DNA of 64,000 nt. Origin: Pseudomonas sp. R76 (lineage in GTDB: Bacteria > Pseudomonadota > Gammaproteobacteria > Pseudomonadales > Pseudomonadaceae). Of the stretch, positions 26,766-35,024 are shown one piece after another. The notes beneath the pieces were generated by a model. The model did not search any database and was not told the DNA's origin. It saw only the letters and a program-made list of their open reading frames with translations. Position numbers and translations under genes: made by a program. Positions within the stretch are counted from its first letter, which is position 1; each line of letters starts with the position of its first letter. The stretch lies in contig NZ_CP019428.1 in the NCBI RefSeq assembly GCF_009834565.1, forward strand, positions 6,696,001 to 6,760,000. The letters run 5' to 3'.

Positions 26766-27173
26766 GTGGAAGAAATCATCGAACAATTGCGTGAAGCCAA
26801 CGAACCGGTCCCGGTTCCTCTGGAACTGCCTGACGAAGACCAGATCGTGGAAATCGAGGAACAACTGTTCATCGACATTCCGTTTGTCTTCCGCGAATTC
26901 CTGCTGACCGTCAGCGACGTGGTGTATGGCAGCCTGGAGCCGGTGACCGTCACCGACCCGCAGTCCCACACCTACCTGCCGGACGTGGCCGCCAACGCCT
27001 GGGACGCCGGTGTTGACCGCAGCATGATCCCGATCTGCCAGGACGGCGACGACTACTACTGCGTCGAAGAAGACGGCACCGTGGTGCTGTGGTCCGGCGA
27101 AGAAGAACTGGTCACCGAAGAAACCTGGGAATCGGTGTGGCACTGGGCGCGGGACGTCTGGCTGGAAAGCTGA
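26766..27173 (+). CDS. SMI1/KNR4 (SUKH-1) family protein
   Basis: 135 residues starting with GTG at 26766, with AAGAGGA eight bases upstream. The family pattern is visible: an N-terminal acidic helix (LPDEDQIVEIEEQLFIDIPF), VFREFLLTVSDVVYGSLEP, the central YLPDVAANAWDAGVDR and the C-terminal DGDDYYCVEEDGTVVLWSGE. Many SUKH proteins are immunity proteins against contact-dependent nuclease toxins, but no toxin gene lies next to this one; in pseudomonads it appears to be a conserved orphan in a housekeeping neighbourhood. Very acidic. Its cellular partner is unknown. Confidence 0.82.
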   Translation: MEEIIEQLREANEPVPVPLELPDEDQIVEIEEQLFIDIPFVFREFLLTVSDVVYGSLEPVTVTDPQSHTYLPDVAANAWDAGVDRSMIPICQDGDDYYCVEEDGTVVLWSGEEELVTEETWESVWHWARDVWLES

Positions 27174-27189
27174 GCCCCGCCCCTCGCCT

Positions 27190-28953
27190 TTAGTGTTCTG
27201 GCGTGTCTTTATGGTTATCCAGGGTCTCCAGCAAGGCGACCTGCATCCGCGTATGAACGCGGATGAACCACCGCCAGAGCACGGCCGCTACAGCCGCTGC
27301 CACCACGGCAATCAATACCAGCAACTTGTTGGTCGGCAGAATACTGGCCGACAAGGCTGCCAGTAGCAGGAAGATCACCAGCAGCGAAAGAATGGGGATC
27401 AGCTCCGCAATCACGCGCCGCACGCGGTGGGTATGCCGCCCGGCCATTTCCGGCTTCACACTCATCTCCGCCAGCAACATCGACAGCGCCTTGAGCTTGC
27501 GGTACGCCGCAATCAGAAACGGCAGCGACAACAGCAACGCCCCGCCCCAGATCAGCGCTTTCTGCCAGCTTGGGTCACTGATCCAACCTTCCAGATACCC
27601 GCCGATGCGCGCCGCAAAGAAACTGCCGGCAAAGAAGATCGCCACCACCAACGCCAGGTTTACGCCCACTTGCAGGATGATCTTGCGAATCATCGACGCC
27701 AGCATTGCGCCCTCACCTTGCGGCTGAATACTGCGTAGCCACTCGCCATACATGCCGAACACCCGGCTCATGCGCTTGGGCATCACTGCCGCAATCTTCA
27801 ACGACAACGGGTCAGCGCCACGAATCAGGTACGGCGTGAGCAACGTGGTGATCGCCGACACCGCCACGGCCACCGGGTAGAGGAAGTCGCTGGTCACCTG
27901 CAAAGTCATGCCCAATGCGGCGATGATGAAGGAAAATTCGCCAATCTGTGACAGCCCCATGCCCACGCGCAGCGAGGTGCGGCCATCGTTGCCGGCAATG
28001 AATGCCCCCAGGCCGCAGGACAACATCTTGCCCAGCACCACCGCCACGGTAATCACCGCAATCGGCCAGGCGTACTGCAGCAGGATTTGTGGGTCGATCA
28101 TCAGGCCAATCGCCACAAAGAAGATCGCACTGAACATATCGCGAACAGGTTCGATCAGGCGCTCGATCTTAATCAACTGACGGGACTCGGCCATGATCGC
28201 GCCGATCAGGAACGCACCCAGCACCATGCTGTATTCCAGCTTGACCACCAGCAGGCAGAAGCCGAAACACAGGCCCAATACGGTGATGAGCAGCATTTCA
28301 TTGCTTTCGAACTTGGCCACATAGGCCAGCAGGCGCGGCACCAGCAAAATGCCGATGACCAGCGCGACAATCATGAACAGCGAGAGCTTGCCGACGGTGG
28401 AGAACACCTCGCCGGAGCTGACCGTGCCGCTGACGGCAATGCTCGACAGCAAGGCGATGATGCCGATACCGAGGATGTCCTCGACGATCAGCACGCCAAA
28501 GATCAGCTGGGCGAAGCGCTGATTTTTCATCTTCAGGTCGTTGAGCGCCTTGACGATGATGGTGGTCGAGGAGATCGCCAGGATTGCACCGAGGAACAGC
28601 GAGTCCATGGTATTCCAGTCGAACCAGCGGCCGATTTCGTAGCCGATCCAGATCATCAGGATGATTTCCAGGAACGCTGCAATAAACGCTGTGGCACCGA
28701 CCTTGAACAGCTTGCGCAGGCTGAATTCCAGGCCCAGGCAGAACATCAGGAAAATCACGCCCAACTCGGCGAGGGTTTTGATGGTGTCTTCGTCGTGGAT
28801 CAGGCCGAACGGTGGGGTGTGGGGGCCGATGATGAAGCCGGCGACGATGTACCCCAGCACCACCGGCTGCTTGAGGCGGTGAAACAGGATGGTGACAACC
28901 CCTGCCACCAACATGATCACGGCCAAGTCCTGGATAAAGCTGATGGCGTGCAT
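27190..28953 (-). CDS. CPA2 cation:proton antiporter (KefB/YbaL-like, no RCK domain)
   Basis: 587 residues from the ATG at 28953, which has AAGGAG nine bases upstream; 22 extra codons upstream are unlikely. About 12-13 membrane helices. Family blocks: FHRLKQPVVLGYIVAGFIIGP, ELGVIFLMFCLGLEFS, AILAISSTTIIVKAL, FGVLIVEDILGIGIIALLSS (the conserved ion-binding Asp in VED) and GLSQIGEFSFIIAALG. The C-terminal third has two more membrane segments instead of the NAD-binding TrkA-N domain of KefB. It probably exchanges K+ or Na+ for protons at the inner membrane. Convergent with the SUKH gene, 16 bp apart. Confidence 0.88.
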   Translation of the reverse strand: MHAISFIQDLAVIMLVAGVVTILFHRLKQPVVLGYIVAGFIIGPHTPPFGLIHDEDTIKTLAELGVIFLMFCLGLEFSLRKLFKVGATAFIAAFLEIILMIWIGYEIGRWFDWNTMDSLFLGAILAISSTTIIVKALNDLKMKNQRFAQLIFGVLIVEDILGIGIIALLSSIAVSGTVSSGEVFSTVGKLSLFMIVALVIGILLVPRLLAYVAKFESNEMLLITVLGLCFGFCLLVVKLEYSMVLGAFLIGAIMAESRQLIKIERLIEPVRDMFSAIFFVAIGLMIDPQILLQYAWPIAVITVAVVLGKMLSCGLGAFIAGNDGRTSLRVGMGLSQIGEFSFIIAALGMTLQVTSDFLYPVAVAVSAITTLLTPYLIRGADPLSLKIAAVMPKRMSRVFGMYGEWLRSIQPQGEGAMLASMIRKIILQVGVNLALVVAIFFAGSFFAARIGGYLEGWISDPSWQKALIWGGALLLSLPFLIAAYRKLKALSMLLAEMSVKPEMAGRHTHRVRRVIAELIPILSLLVIFLLLAALSASILPTNKLLVLIAVVAAAVAAVLWRWFIRVHTRMQVALLETLDNHKDTPEH

Positions 28954-29245
28954 GGCGAGGGGCTCCTTGAGGGTACTGGCGCTTTTCCCACTTCCACTCG
29001 CACCCTTGAACGGTCGCAATAAGCGGAAGGAAAAGTCGGCCTTGATCGTAAGAAATGCCCTGAGATGGGCTTTTGAAGGTTAACACCGCGACTTCCGGCA
29101 GAAAGCCGGTGCAATATATGGAAACAGATCGGTGCAGGCGTGACGGCAAGCCGCCCACCGGCGTCCCGTTAGGGAGAGCGCTGTAAAGATTCCAGCACCC
29201 GCAGAGGTGCCTCCCCAACCGATGCCTACAACCCGTGAGTGTGCT
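28954..29245. other. Divergent intergenic region with three hairpins
   Basis: This 292-bp gap between antiporter and thioesterase contains GCCC-TGAGAT-GGGC (29057-29070, followed on the plus strand by TTTT), CCGGC-AGAAA-GCCGG (29095-29109) and GCACC-CGCAGA-GGTGC (29195-29210). It must hold both promoters; the length and regular hairpins suggest a structured leader, more likely of the antiporter mRNA, but I could not match it to a known riboswitch class. Confidence 0.4.
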
Positions 29246-29731
29246 ATGGAACCCGGAAACGCCCAGCTGTCGATGACGGTATTGATGACCCCTGACATGG
29301 CCAACTTCTCAGGCAATGTGCATGGCGGCACCCTGCTCAAGTACCTCGACGAAGTGGCCTACGCCTGTGCGAGCCGTTATGCCGGTCGCTATGTGGTGAC
29401 GCTGTCGGTCGACCAGGTGATTTTCCGCGAGCCGATCCATGTCGGCGAGCTGGTGACCTTCCTCGCTTCGGTCAACTACACCGGCAACACCTCGATGGAA
29501 GTGGGCATCAAGGTGGTGACCGAGAACATCCGCGAACGCTCGGTGCGCCATACCAACAGCTGCTTCTTCACCATGGTGGCCGTGGACGACCAGCGCAAAC
29601 CCGCCGCCGTACCGCCGCTGCAGCCGCAGAACAGCGAAGACAAGCGCCGGTTTGTGCAGGCCCAGCAGCGTCGGCAGATTCGCCAGGAGCTGGAAAAGCG
29701 CTACCAGGAAATCAAGGCAGACGGGCCGTAA
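29246..29731 (+). CDS. Acyl-CoA thioesterase (hotdog fold, YciA type)
   Basis: 161 residues from ATG 29246; ATG 29222 and a GTG at 29207 are also in frame, and the weak site upstream does not decide. The conserved core starts MEPGNAQLSMTVLMTPDMAN and the active-site helix motif is FSGNVHGGTLLKYLDEVAY, with Asn, His and Asp/Glu positions of hotdog thioesterases intact. A charged C-terminal helix (SEDKRRFVQAQQRRQIRQEL) follows the 120-residue fold, as in multimeric acyl-CoA hydrolases. It releases CoA from acyl-CoAs in the cytoplasm. A REPIN follows. Confidence 0.9.
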   Translation: MEPGNAQLSMTVLMTPDMANFSGNVHGGTLLKYLDEVAYACASRYAGRYVVTLSVDQVIFREPIHVGELVTFLASVNYTGNTSMEVGIKVVTENIRERSVRHTNSCFFTMVAVDDQRKPAAVPPLQPQNSEDKRRFVQAQQRRQIRQELEKRYQEIKADGP

Positions 29732-29754
29732 ACCCCAAGCTGTAAACCCAATCA

Positions 29755-29848
29755 AATGTGGGAGCTGGCTTGCCTGCGATAGCGGAGTGTCAGGCGACAG
29801 AGATGTCGACTGTCAGGCCCTCATCGCAGGCAAGCCAGCTCCCACATT
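29755..29848. repeat. REPIN
   Basis: AATGTGGGAGCTGGCTTGCC and the inverted copy GGCAAGCCAGCTCCCACATT flank a central spacer, between the convergent ends of the thioesterase gene and pdxY. Confidence 0.9.
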
Positions 29849-29861
29849 GGGTTTTGTAGGC

Positions 29862-30734
29862 TTATAGTTCGATCGGCGTGGCCTCAAAGCGCACGCGCGG
29901 ATGGGCGATACGATCCTGAGCCCGCACCAGCTCCAGCTCGTAACTGGCGCAGGCCTGGGTCTCCAGCAGCACTTCATGCACCGCCGCCGCCGTAAATTCG
30001 AACGCCGCCACCAGGCTGTCGCCCAACAGTACCCGCGCCAGGAACAGCCCTGATGTCAGGTCGCCCACGCCCACCGGCTGACGTGGGAACGCCAGCAGCG
30101 GGCGGCGCAGGTGCCAGCTGCCTTCGGCGGTGACCAGCAACATCTCAAAGCCATCCGGCAGCTTGCCGGGATAATCCAGGTGCTTGACCAAAACCGCCTT
30201 CGGCCCACGGGCCAGCAGCGCCTTGGCCATGCCCAGGCAATCGAACAGCGACTGCGGCTTGCGCCCGGCAAAGCTGTCCAGCTCCAGTTGGTTGGGGCAG
30301 AGGAAATCCGCCATTGCCGCCGCCTCATCCAGCAGGAAATCGCTGACTTCCTGGGGCACGATGCAGCCCTTTTCCGGGTGGCCCATCACCGGGTCGCACA
30401 GGTACAGGGCCTTGGGGTTGATCGCCTTGATCCGCGCCACGCCGGTCAAAATCGCACGGCCCTGGTCGGCACTGCCGAGGTAGCCGGACAGCACCGCATC
30501 GCAGTTGCCCAGCTCACCAATCGCGGCAATGCCTTCCACCAGCGCCGGAATTTGCTGCGGCGCCAACACTTCGCCCGCCCACTGGCCATACTGAGTGTGG
30601 TTGGAAAACTGCACCGTATTCAGCGGCCAGACGTTCACCCCGACCCGCTGCATGGGGAACACAGCGGCGCTGTTTCCGGCGTGGCCAAAGACCACATGAG
30701 ACTGGATCGCAAGCAGATGAGGTGTGCGTTTCAT
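29862..30734 (-). CDS. pdxY: Pyridoxal kinase PdxY
   Basis: 290 residues starting at ATG 30734 (the frame extends 19 codons without a good site). Ribokinase-like fold of the PfkB/PdxK group: [20 protein letters not shown] at the N-terminus (pyridoxal binding), [50 protein letters not shown] and the ATP/anion-hole motif [19 protein letters not shown] with the catalytic Asp in GVGD. It phosphorylates pyridoxal to PLP in the salvage pathway. Divergent from the DUF3301 gene. Confidence 0.95.
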   Translation of the reverse strand: MKRTPHLLAIQSHVVFGHAGNSAAVFPMQRVGVNVWPLNTVQFSNHTQYGQWAGEVLAPQQIPALVEGIAAIGELGNCDAVLSGYLGSADQGRAILTGVARIKAINPKALYLCDPVMGHPEKGCIVPQEVSDFLLDEAAAMADFLCPNQLELDSFAGRKPQSLFDCLGMAKALLARGPKAVLVKHLDYPGKLPDGFEMLLVTAEGSWHLRRPLLAFPRQPVGVGDLTSGLFLARVLLGDSLVAAFEFTAAAVHEVLLETQACASYELELVRAQDRIAHPRVRFEATPIEL

Positions 30735-30851
30735 GCAGGAGATTTCCGTAAAGCCGTTGAAATTCTGGCCGCGCAGTATGCGACTAAACACAGCCTATAC
30801 GACAGACCGGCGACACAGTTAAGCTGCTCTCACTTTGTTGGAGTTCATCGC

Positions 30852-31247
30852 ATGCTGACCCTGGGAAACATCTTCGTGTTGATGCTGCTGGCGACCGGTG
30901 CCGCCTGGGTGTGGCACAACCACGGCCTGCGCGAGCGGGCGCTGGAGCGGGTCAAGCAGCATTGCGCCAAGCTTGATATCGAACTGCTCGATGGCGCGGT
31001 GGCGTTGAAGCGCATCGGTTTCGTGAAGGATGCCAATGGCCGGCGGCGCCTGGCACGCATTTATAACTTTGAGTTCACCGTGACCGGCGAAGCCCGCCAT
31101 CCGGGGACCATCACCCAGTTTGGCGCCCACAGCGCGCAAATCGAGCTGGCGCCCTACCCGTTCGAGATCAAGACGCCGCTGCCCAGCGCTGAGGTGATCG
31201 AGCTAAGCCAGTGGCGCCAGGACCACGCGAGCAAGAACCGTCACTGA
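30852..31247 (+). CDS. DUF3301 domain protein
   Basis: 131 residues from ATG 30852 with TTGGAG upstream. One N-terminal membrane helix (MLTLGNIFVLMLLATGAAWV) is followed by a basic cytoplasmic or periplasmic domain with the conserved run CAKLDIELLDGAVALKRIGF and RRLARIYNFEFTVTGEARHPG. This family is widespread in gammaproteobacteria with no assigned function. It overlaps the convergent COG0523 GTPase gene by seven bases. Confidence 0.85.
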   Translation: MLTLGNIFVLMLLATGAAWVWHNHGLRERALERVKQHCAKLDIELLDGAVALKRIGFVKDANGRRRLARIYNFEFTVTGEARHPGTITQFGAHSAQIELAPYPFEIKTPLPSAEVIELSQWRQDHASKNRH

Positions 31248-32215
31248 CGGCAGGCGGCGAGTGAGCTTTGCAATTCAGCCACGTCCTGTGGCTGGCTGAA
31301 GATCAATTCAATACGTGAATCACGGCGCCATTCGCTGGGTTGCCAGGCGAGCGGGCTGTTATCCACAGCGTTGGCGCTGGCCCAGCCTGCGGTGCTGTGG
31401 ATAACCAGCTTGGCGCGGCGCCATTCAAGGCGTGTCAGCCAGCTTTGCAGGCGCGTTGTATCGAATTGCTGGCTTGGGTGCCAGCGCCAGCCGATGCTCC
31501 AGCCACCTTCTTGAACCTGGCTGAGGCAGATTGGCACGGCCGGATCGGTCCAGATTGCCGGCATCTGCGCCACGCCTTTGGGCACATCGAAGTTATCCAC
31601 AGCAGCACGGCCTCGCGCATTCAGGTCGGGCAATTGGTCGAGCGGCAGCTGCGCCTGGCGCGTCCAATAGAGCGGGCAGTCGGGTAGCTGCTGTTCGATA
31701 GCCTGGCGTTGCGCGGCATCCAGCGTCTCATCCTTGTTCAATACCAGCAGCCCGGCGCTGGCCAGGGTTTCACGTTGCGCCTCTGGCAAGGGTTTACCCG
31801 CTGCCAGCGCCTGGGCATCGATCACCAGCACGCACGGCTGAACCGCCAGCACGTCTTGCCACGGCGCCTGCCGCAGTTGCTTGAGCAATTGCGCCGGGTG
31901 GCCCAGACCGGAGGGCTCGATAAACAACCGGTCCGGCTTGGCCTTACGCAACAAGCGGCCCAGGCCTACCTGGAAGGGTGCGCCATTCACACAACACAAA
32001 CAGCCGCCGGCCACCTCGCCCAGGGCAATGCCGTCGTCATCCTGGGTGAGCAAGGCCGCGTCCAGGCCGATCTGCCCGAACTCGTTGATCAACACCGCCC
32101 AACGCTCGTTGGCCGGGCGTTGGGCGAGCAGGTGTTTGATCAGGCTGGTCTTGCCGGCGCCCAAAGGCCCGGCAATCACGTGGGTGGGAATGTTCTGCAG
32201 CATCGGGGGCATCAT
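31241..32215 (-). CDS. COG0523 (CobW/YciC-like) GTPase, second copy
   Basis: 324 residues. Walker A GPLGAGKTSL, the metal-binding CxCC motif in GGCLCCVNG, and LFIEPSGLGHP/VLNKDE mark a COG0523 G3E GTPase; the C-terminal CobW domain is short. Such proteins are thought to load zinc into client enzymes. In-frame ATGs at 32215, 32212 and 32203 are all possible. It is the last gene of the leftward Zur operon (dksA2-zigA-DUF1826-this), 32 bp after DUF1826, corresponding in position to PA5532 as I recall. The coding region carries three exact TTATCCACA/TGTGGATAA 9-mers. Confidence 0.87.
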   Translation of the reverse strand: MMPPMLQNIPTHVIAGPLGAGKTSLIKHLLAQRPANERWAVLINEFGQIGLDAALLTQDDDGIALGEVAGGCLCCVNGAPFQVGLGRLLRKAKPDRLFIEPSGLGHPAQLLKQLRQAPWQDVLAVQPCVLVIDAQALAAGKPLPEAQRETLASAGLLVLNKDETLDAAQRQAIEQQLPDCPLYWTRQAQLPLDQLPDLNARGRAAVDNFDVPKGVAQMPAIWTDPAVPICLSQVQEGGWSIGWRWHPSQQFDTTRLQSWLTRLEWRRAKLVIHSTAGWASANAVDNSPLAWQPSEWRRDSRIELIFSQPQDVAELQSSLAACRQ

Positions 32216-32247
32216 TCAGACCGTGTAAAGCACTAGATCCTACTCGG

Positions 32248-32892
32248 TTATGCCAGCCAATCCAGCGTCAGGATCAAGCGCCGCTCATCGTTCTTAAGCG
32301 CGGGCGAGCGGTGAATCAGGCCGTGGGCTTCGTTGCCATGCCATTTGGTGCCCTTGAGCATGGCCACTTCGCCGCAGAGGATTTGCTCGATGCGCTCGAT
32401 TGGCTCGGCGTCCGGCTGGCCGAGCGTGCGGCGGTCCATCACGCCTTCGCGCAACCACTGACTGCCGATGCCGGCGTAGGTGGTGATCAGACGAACCGGC
32501 ACGTGGTCGACGTGAAAACGCGGGCACATGGCCTTGTCCAGCAGCCGCAAGCGCACACCAATGCGCCTTGCACCGAGTAAACAGGCAAATGCGCTGACCA
32601 GCCATGAAACATCGGCGACAAAGCCGTCGTAGCCTTCAAGATCGCGGCAACTGGATGCCAAACCCTGCAAGTTCGGTGTTGTGTCTTCGTCGTTGAGTTC
32701 AATCACCATGGAGTCGGCGAGCGGCTCGTCAAGCGCCACCAGCAAGGCACCAAATTCGGCGATGTGCAGCGGCAGTTGGCGCTGCCAGACCGCCAAATTC
32801 ACACCGTCCTCAAGGATGTCAGCCAGTGCCAGCGGGGTTTCACCACGTGTCTGGCGTATCACAGGACGCAACGAGATAACCGGGGCCAGCAT
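32248..32892 (-). CDS. DUF1826 domain protein of the zinc-starvation operon
   Basis: 214 residues from the ATG at 32892, whose A is also the last base of the zigA stop codon (TGATG), a translational-coupling arrangement; the frame itself extends seven codons further. The central part CPRFHVDHVPVRLITTYAG and the later GTKWHGNEAHGLIHRSPAL carry conserved His and Asp spaced as in metal- and 2-oxoglutarate-binding jelly-roll enzymes, but this is only a resemblance. DUF1826 genes repeatedly occur next to COG0523 GTPases under Zur, so the protein may be a client or helper in zinc economy. Confidence 0.82.
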   Translation of the reverse strand: MLAPVISLRPVIRQTRGETPLALADILEDGVNLAVWQRQLPLHIAEFGALLVALDEPLADSMVIELNDEDTTPNLQGLASSCRDLEGYDGFVADVSWLVSAFACLLGARRIGVRLRLLDKAMCPRFHVDHVPVRLITTYAGIGSQWLREGVMDRRTLGQPDAEPIERIEQILCGEVAMLKGTKWHGNEAHGLIHRSPALKNDERRLILTLDWLA

Positions 32893-34097
32893 CAGGCTAC
32901 CTGCTCGAACCAAGGGCCAAACGGGTCAGCCAACTGGCGCCAACCTTCGACGCCCAGGGCCATTTCTTCGTCGGTGAGCAAGCAAGAGTCCAGCTCGGCG
33001 CGCATCTGGCTGAAGTCGATATTTTGCCCGATAAACACCAGTTCCTGGCGGCAGTCACCCGTGCTCAGCTGCCAGTTGCCCATGATTGCCGCCACACTTT
33101 CTTCATCCTGCGGCCACTGGCTTTTCGGCACAAAACGCCACCAGCGCCCGGCAAAACCATGGCGCATCAGCCCGCCCGCCTGGGACCAACTGCCCGCATC
33201 TTGATGCTTGCTGGCCAGCCAGAAAAAGCCTTTGGAGCGCAGCAGTTTGCCGTTTACCCACGGGCGGTCGATGAAGTCGAAAAAACGCTGTGGATGAAAC
33301 GGGCGGCGCGCGCGGTAAGCCGTGGAAGCGATGCCGTACTCTTCGGTTTCCGGCACATGTTCTCCGCGCAGTTCCTGCAACCAGCCCGGCGCCTGGGCCG
33401 CGCGTTCGAAGTCGAAGCGCCCGGTGTTGAGGATCTTGTTCAGCGGCACTTCGCCCATGACCATCGGGATGATTTCGGCCTGGGCGTTGAGGCGTTCGAG
33501 GATCGCCATCAGTTCCTCGCGCTCGCGGCTGCTGATCAGGTCGATTTTGCTGATCAGGATCACGTCGGCAAACTCGATCTGCTCGATCAGCAGATCGGTG
33601 ATCGAGCGTTCGTCCTCTTCGCCCAGGGTTTCGCCGCGTGAGGCCAGGCTTTCGGCGGCCTGGTAGTCGAGCAGGAAGTTCATGCCGTCGACCACGGTGA
33701 CCATGGTGTCCAGGCGCGCAATGTCCGCCAGGCTTTGCTCGTTTTCATCGCGAAAGGTGAAGGTTTCGGCCACGGGCAATGGCTCGGAAATGCCGGTGGA
33801 TTCAATCAACAGGTAATCGAACCGACCTTCCTTGGCGAGTTTACCGACTTCTTCCAGCAAGTCTTCACGCAAGGTGCAGCAGATGCAGCCGTTGCTCATC
33901 TCCACCAGTTTTTCTTCGGAGCGGTTGAGGGTGACGTCGCGCTGCACCTCGCTGCCGTCGATGTTGATTTCGCTCATGTCATTGACGATCACCGCCACCC
34001 GCAGGTTTTCGCGGTTGCGCAGAACGTAGTTGAGCAGCGTACTTTTGCCGGCGCCGAGAAAGCCGGACAACACGGTAACGGGGAGACGATTGGGCAT
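32892..34097 (-). CDS. zigA: Zinc metallochaperone GTPase ZigA
   Basis: 401 residues. COG0523 G3E GTPase with Walker [11 protein letters not shown], the zinc-binding CxCC in [12 protein letters not shown], Walker B-like [15 protein letters not shown] and SKIDL, and a full C-terminal CobW_C domain ([31 protein letters not shown]). Family members bind GTP and zinc and help keep essential zinc enzymes loaded in starvation; ZigA of Acinetobacter supports histidine ammonia-lyase. Lies 27 bp after dksA2 in the Zur-controlled leftward operon. Confidence 0.93.
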   Translation of the reverse strand: MPNRLPVTVLSGFLGAGKSTLLNYVLRNRENLRVAVIVNDMSEINIDGSEVQRDVTLNRSEEKLVEMSNGCICCTLREDLLEEVGKLAKEGRFDYLLIESTGISEPLPVAETFTFRDENEQSLADIARLDTMVTVVDGMNFLLDYQAAESLASRGETLGEEDERSITDLLIEQIEFADVILISKIDLISSREREELMAILERLNAQAEIIPMVMGEVPLNKILNTGRFDFERAAQAPGWLQELRGEHVPETEEYGIASTAYRARRPFHPQRFFDFIDRPWVNGKLLRSKGFFWLASKHQDAGSWSQAGGLMRHGFAGRWWRFVPKSQWPQDEESVAAIMGNWQLSTGDCRQELVFIGQNIDFSQMRAELDSCLLTDEEMALGVEGWRQLADPFGPWFEQVA

Positions 34098-34124
34098 CAG
34101 GTATTCCTCATCAGGGGTGGCCGG

Positions 34125-34529
34125 TCAAATCGCCCGTTTATGGCGTTCGCGCAGCTCTTCACGTTCTTTGGCTTCGATACTCAGGGTCGCGGTGGGGCGC
34201 AGCAGCAGGCGTTTCAGGCCAATTGGGTCGCCGGTTTCACGGCACCAGCCGTATTCGCCGCGGGCCAGCAATTCCAGGGCGTCGTCGATCTTGTCCAACA
34301 GCTTCTTTTCGCGCTCCAGCAGGCGCAGTTGCCATTGGCGCTGTTCTTCGGCGCTGCCGACATCGGCGGGGTCGCTGTTGGTTTCCTGCTCACGCAACAC
34401 CAGGAACTCGGCTTCAATGCGCCCCTGCAGTTCATAGCGCTGGGTCAGCAGCAGCGCGCGGAAGAAACCTTGCTGGGCTTCATTCATGTAATCGGCGGGC
34501 GGTTGGGCCAGGAGGTCTTGTTCAGTCAT
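34125..34529 (-). CDS. dksA2: DksA2, zinc-independent DksA paralogue
   Basis: 134 residues with the DksA coiled-coil and tip acidic residues (NSDPADVGSAEEQ). The C-terminal region that in DksA holds a four-Cys zinc finger here reads GWCRETGDPIGL..RPTATLSIEAKE: only the first Cys remains, the others being Thr, Ser and Ala. This is the Cys-poor form which replaces zinc-containing DksA in zinc limitation and, with ppGpp, controls RNA polymerase. First gene of the leftward operon; a perfect Zur dyad lies 34 bp upstream. Confidence 0.93.
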   Translation of the reverse strand: MTEQDLLAQPPADYMNEAQQGFFRALLLTQRYELQGRIEAEFLVLREQETNSDPADVGSAEEQRQWQLRLLEREKKLLDKIDDALELLARGEYGWCRETGDPIGLKRLLLRPTATLSIEAKEREELRERHKRAI

Positions 34530-34563
34530 GGAGAGCAGTTCACGGGTCAGGCTGTGTTTTTAT

Positions 34564-34576
34564 GTTATAGTATAAC
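34564..34576. promoter_or_regulatory. Zur box, dksA2 / small secreted protein
   Basis: GTTATA-G-TATAAC is a perfect dyad matching the gammaproteobacterial Zur core, with ATGTTATA.. extension on one side. It lies between the divergent dksA2 and the small secreted-protein gene and could repress both when zinc is sufficient. Confidence 0.88.
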
Positions 34577-34655
34577 AATGCAAATAAGCCAATCCCCCTT
34601 GCTCGCCACGACGAAGGGCGCAATGCTTCAACACGTCCCTATCCCGAGAAGCACT

Positions 34656-35024
34656 ATGAAATACCTGGTGTGCGCCCTGTTATTGGCAGCGGCAGGACCG
34701 GCCTGCGCGCAAACGCCGAGCCTGTTGGCGAACTGCACGCGCAGCGCCAACCTGCTGGCCTGCGTGGACCCGTTGGGCAATGCCTACAGCGTGGCGACGG
34801 TGGGAAGTACCACCTACTTGCGCGGTTTTGAGGTGATCGGCAAACGCTACTGGGCACAGACCAACAGCCGCTATGGGCAACTGACGTTCTTTACCGGGTT
34901 GGCGTCCGATGGTGAGGCGTGGGTCGGCTACACGCGCCGCGTGGGCTGGACCACCATCAACCGGTTTTCCAGTTCCGGTGGCGCCAGCGCCAAGTTCACG
35001 TGCAGCCGTGTTACCGGCTGTTAA
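34656..35024 (+). CDS. Small secreted Cys-containing protein of the Zur island
   Basis: 122 residues from ATG 34656 (GAGAAG upstream); the frame extends to 34577, inside the Zur box, so the inner start is preferred. A Sec signal peptide (MKYLVCALLLAAAGPACAQ) leaves a mature domain of about 100 residues with Cys pairs (NCTRSANLLACVD ... AKFTCSRVTGC), suggesting two disulfides, and aromatic-rich beta strands. I do not recognise the family. Its position matches the unannotated PA5537 in the P. aeruginosa cluster. A periplasmic or outer-membrane role in zinc capture is possible but unproven. Ends four bases inside the convergent amidase gene. Confidence 0.78.
   Translation: MKYLVCALLLAAAGPACAQTPSLLANCTRSANLLACVDPLGNAYSVATVGSTTYLRGFEVIGKRYWAQTNSRYGQLTFFTGLASDGEAWVGYTRRVGWTTINRFSSSGGASAKFTCSRVTGC

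Noticed and set aside
28298..29218. 306-residue minus-strand frame including the antiporter leader
   Set aside because: Most of it is an out-of-frame copy of the antiporter gene, although its leader part may look conserved because of RNA structure.
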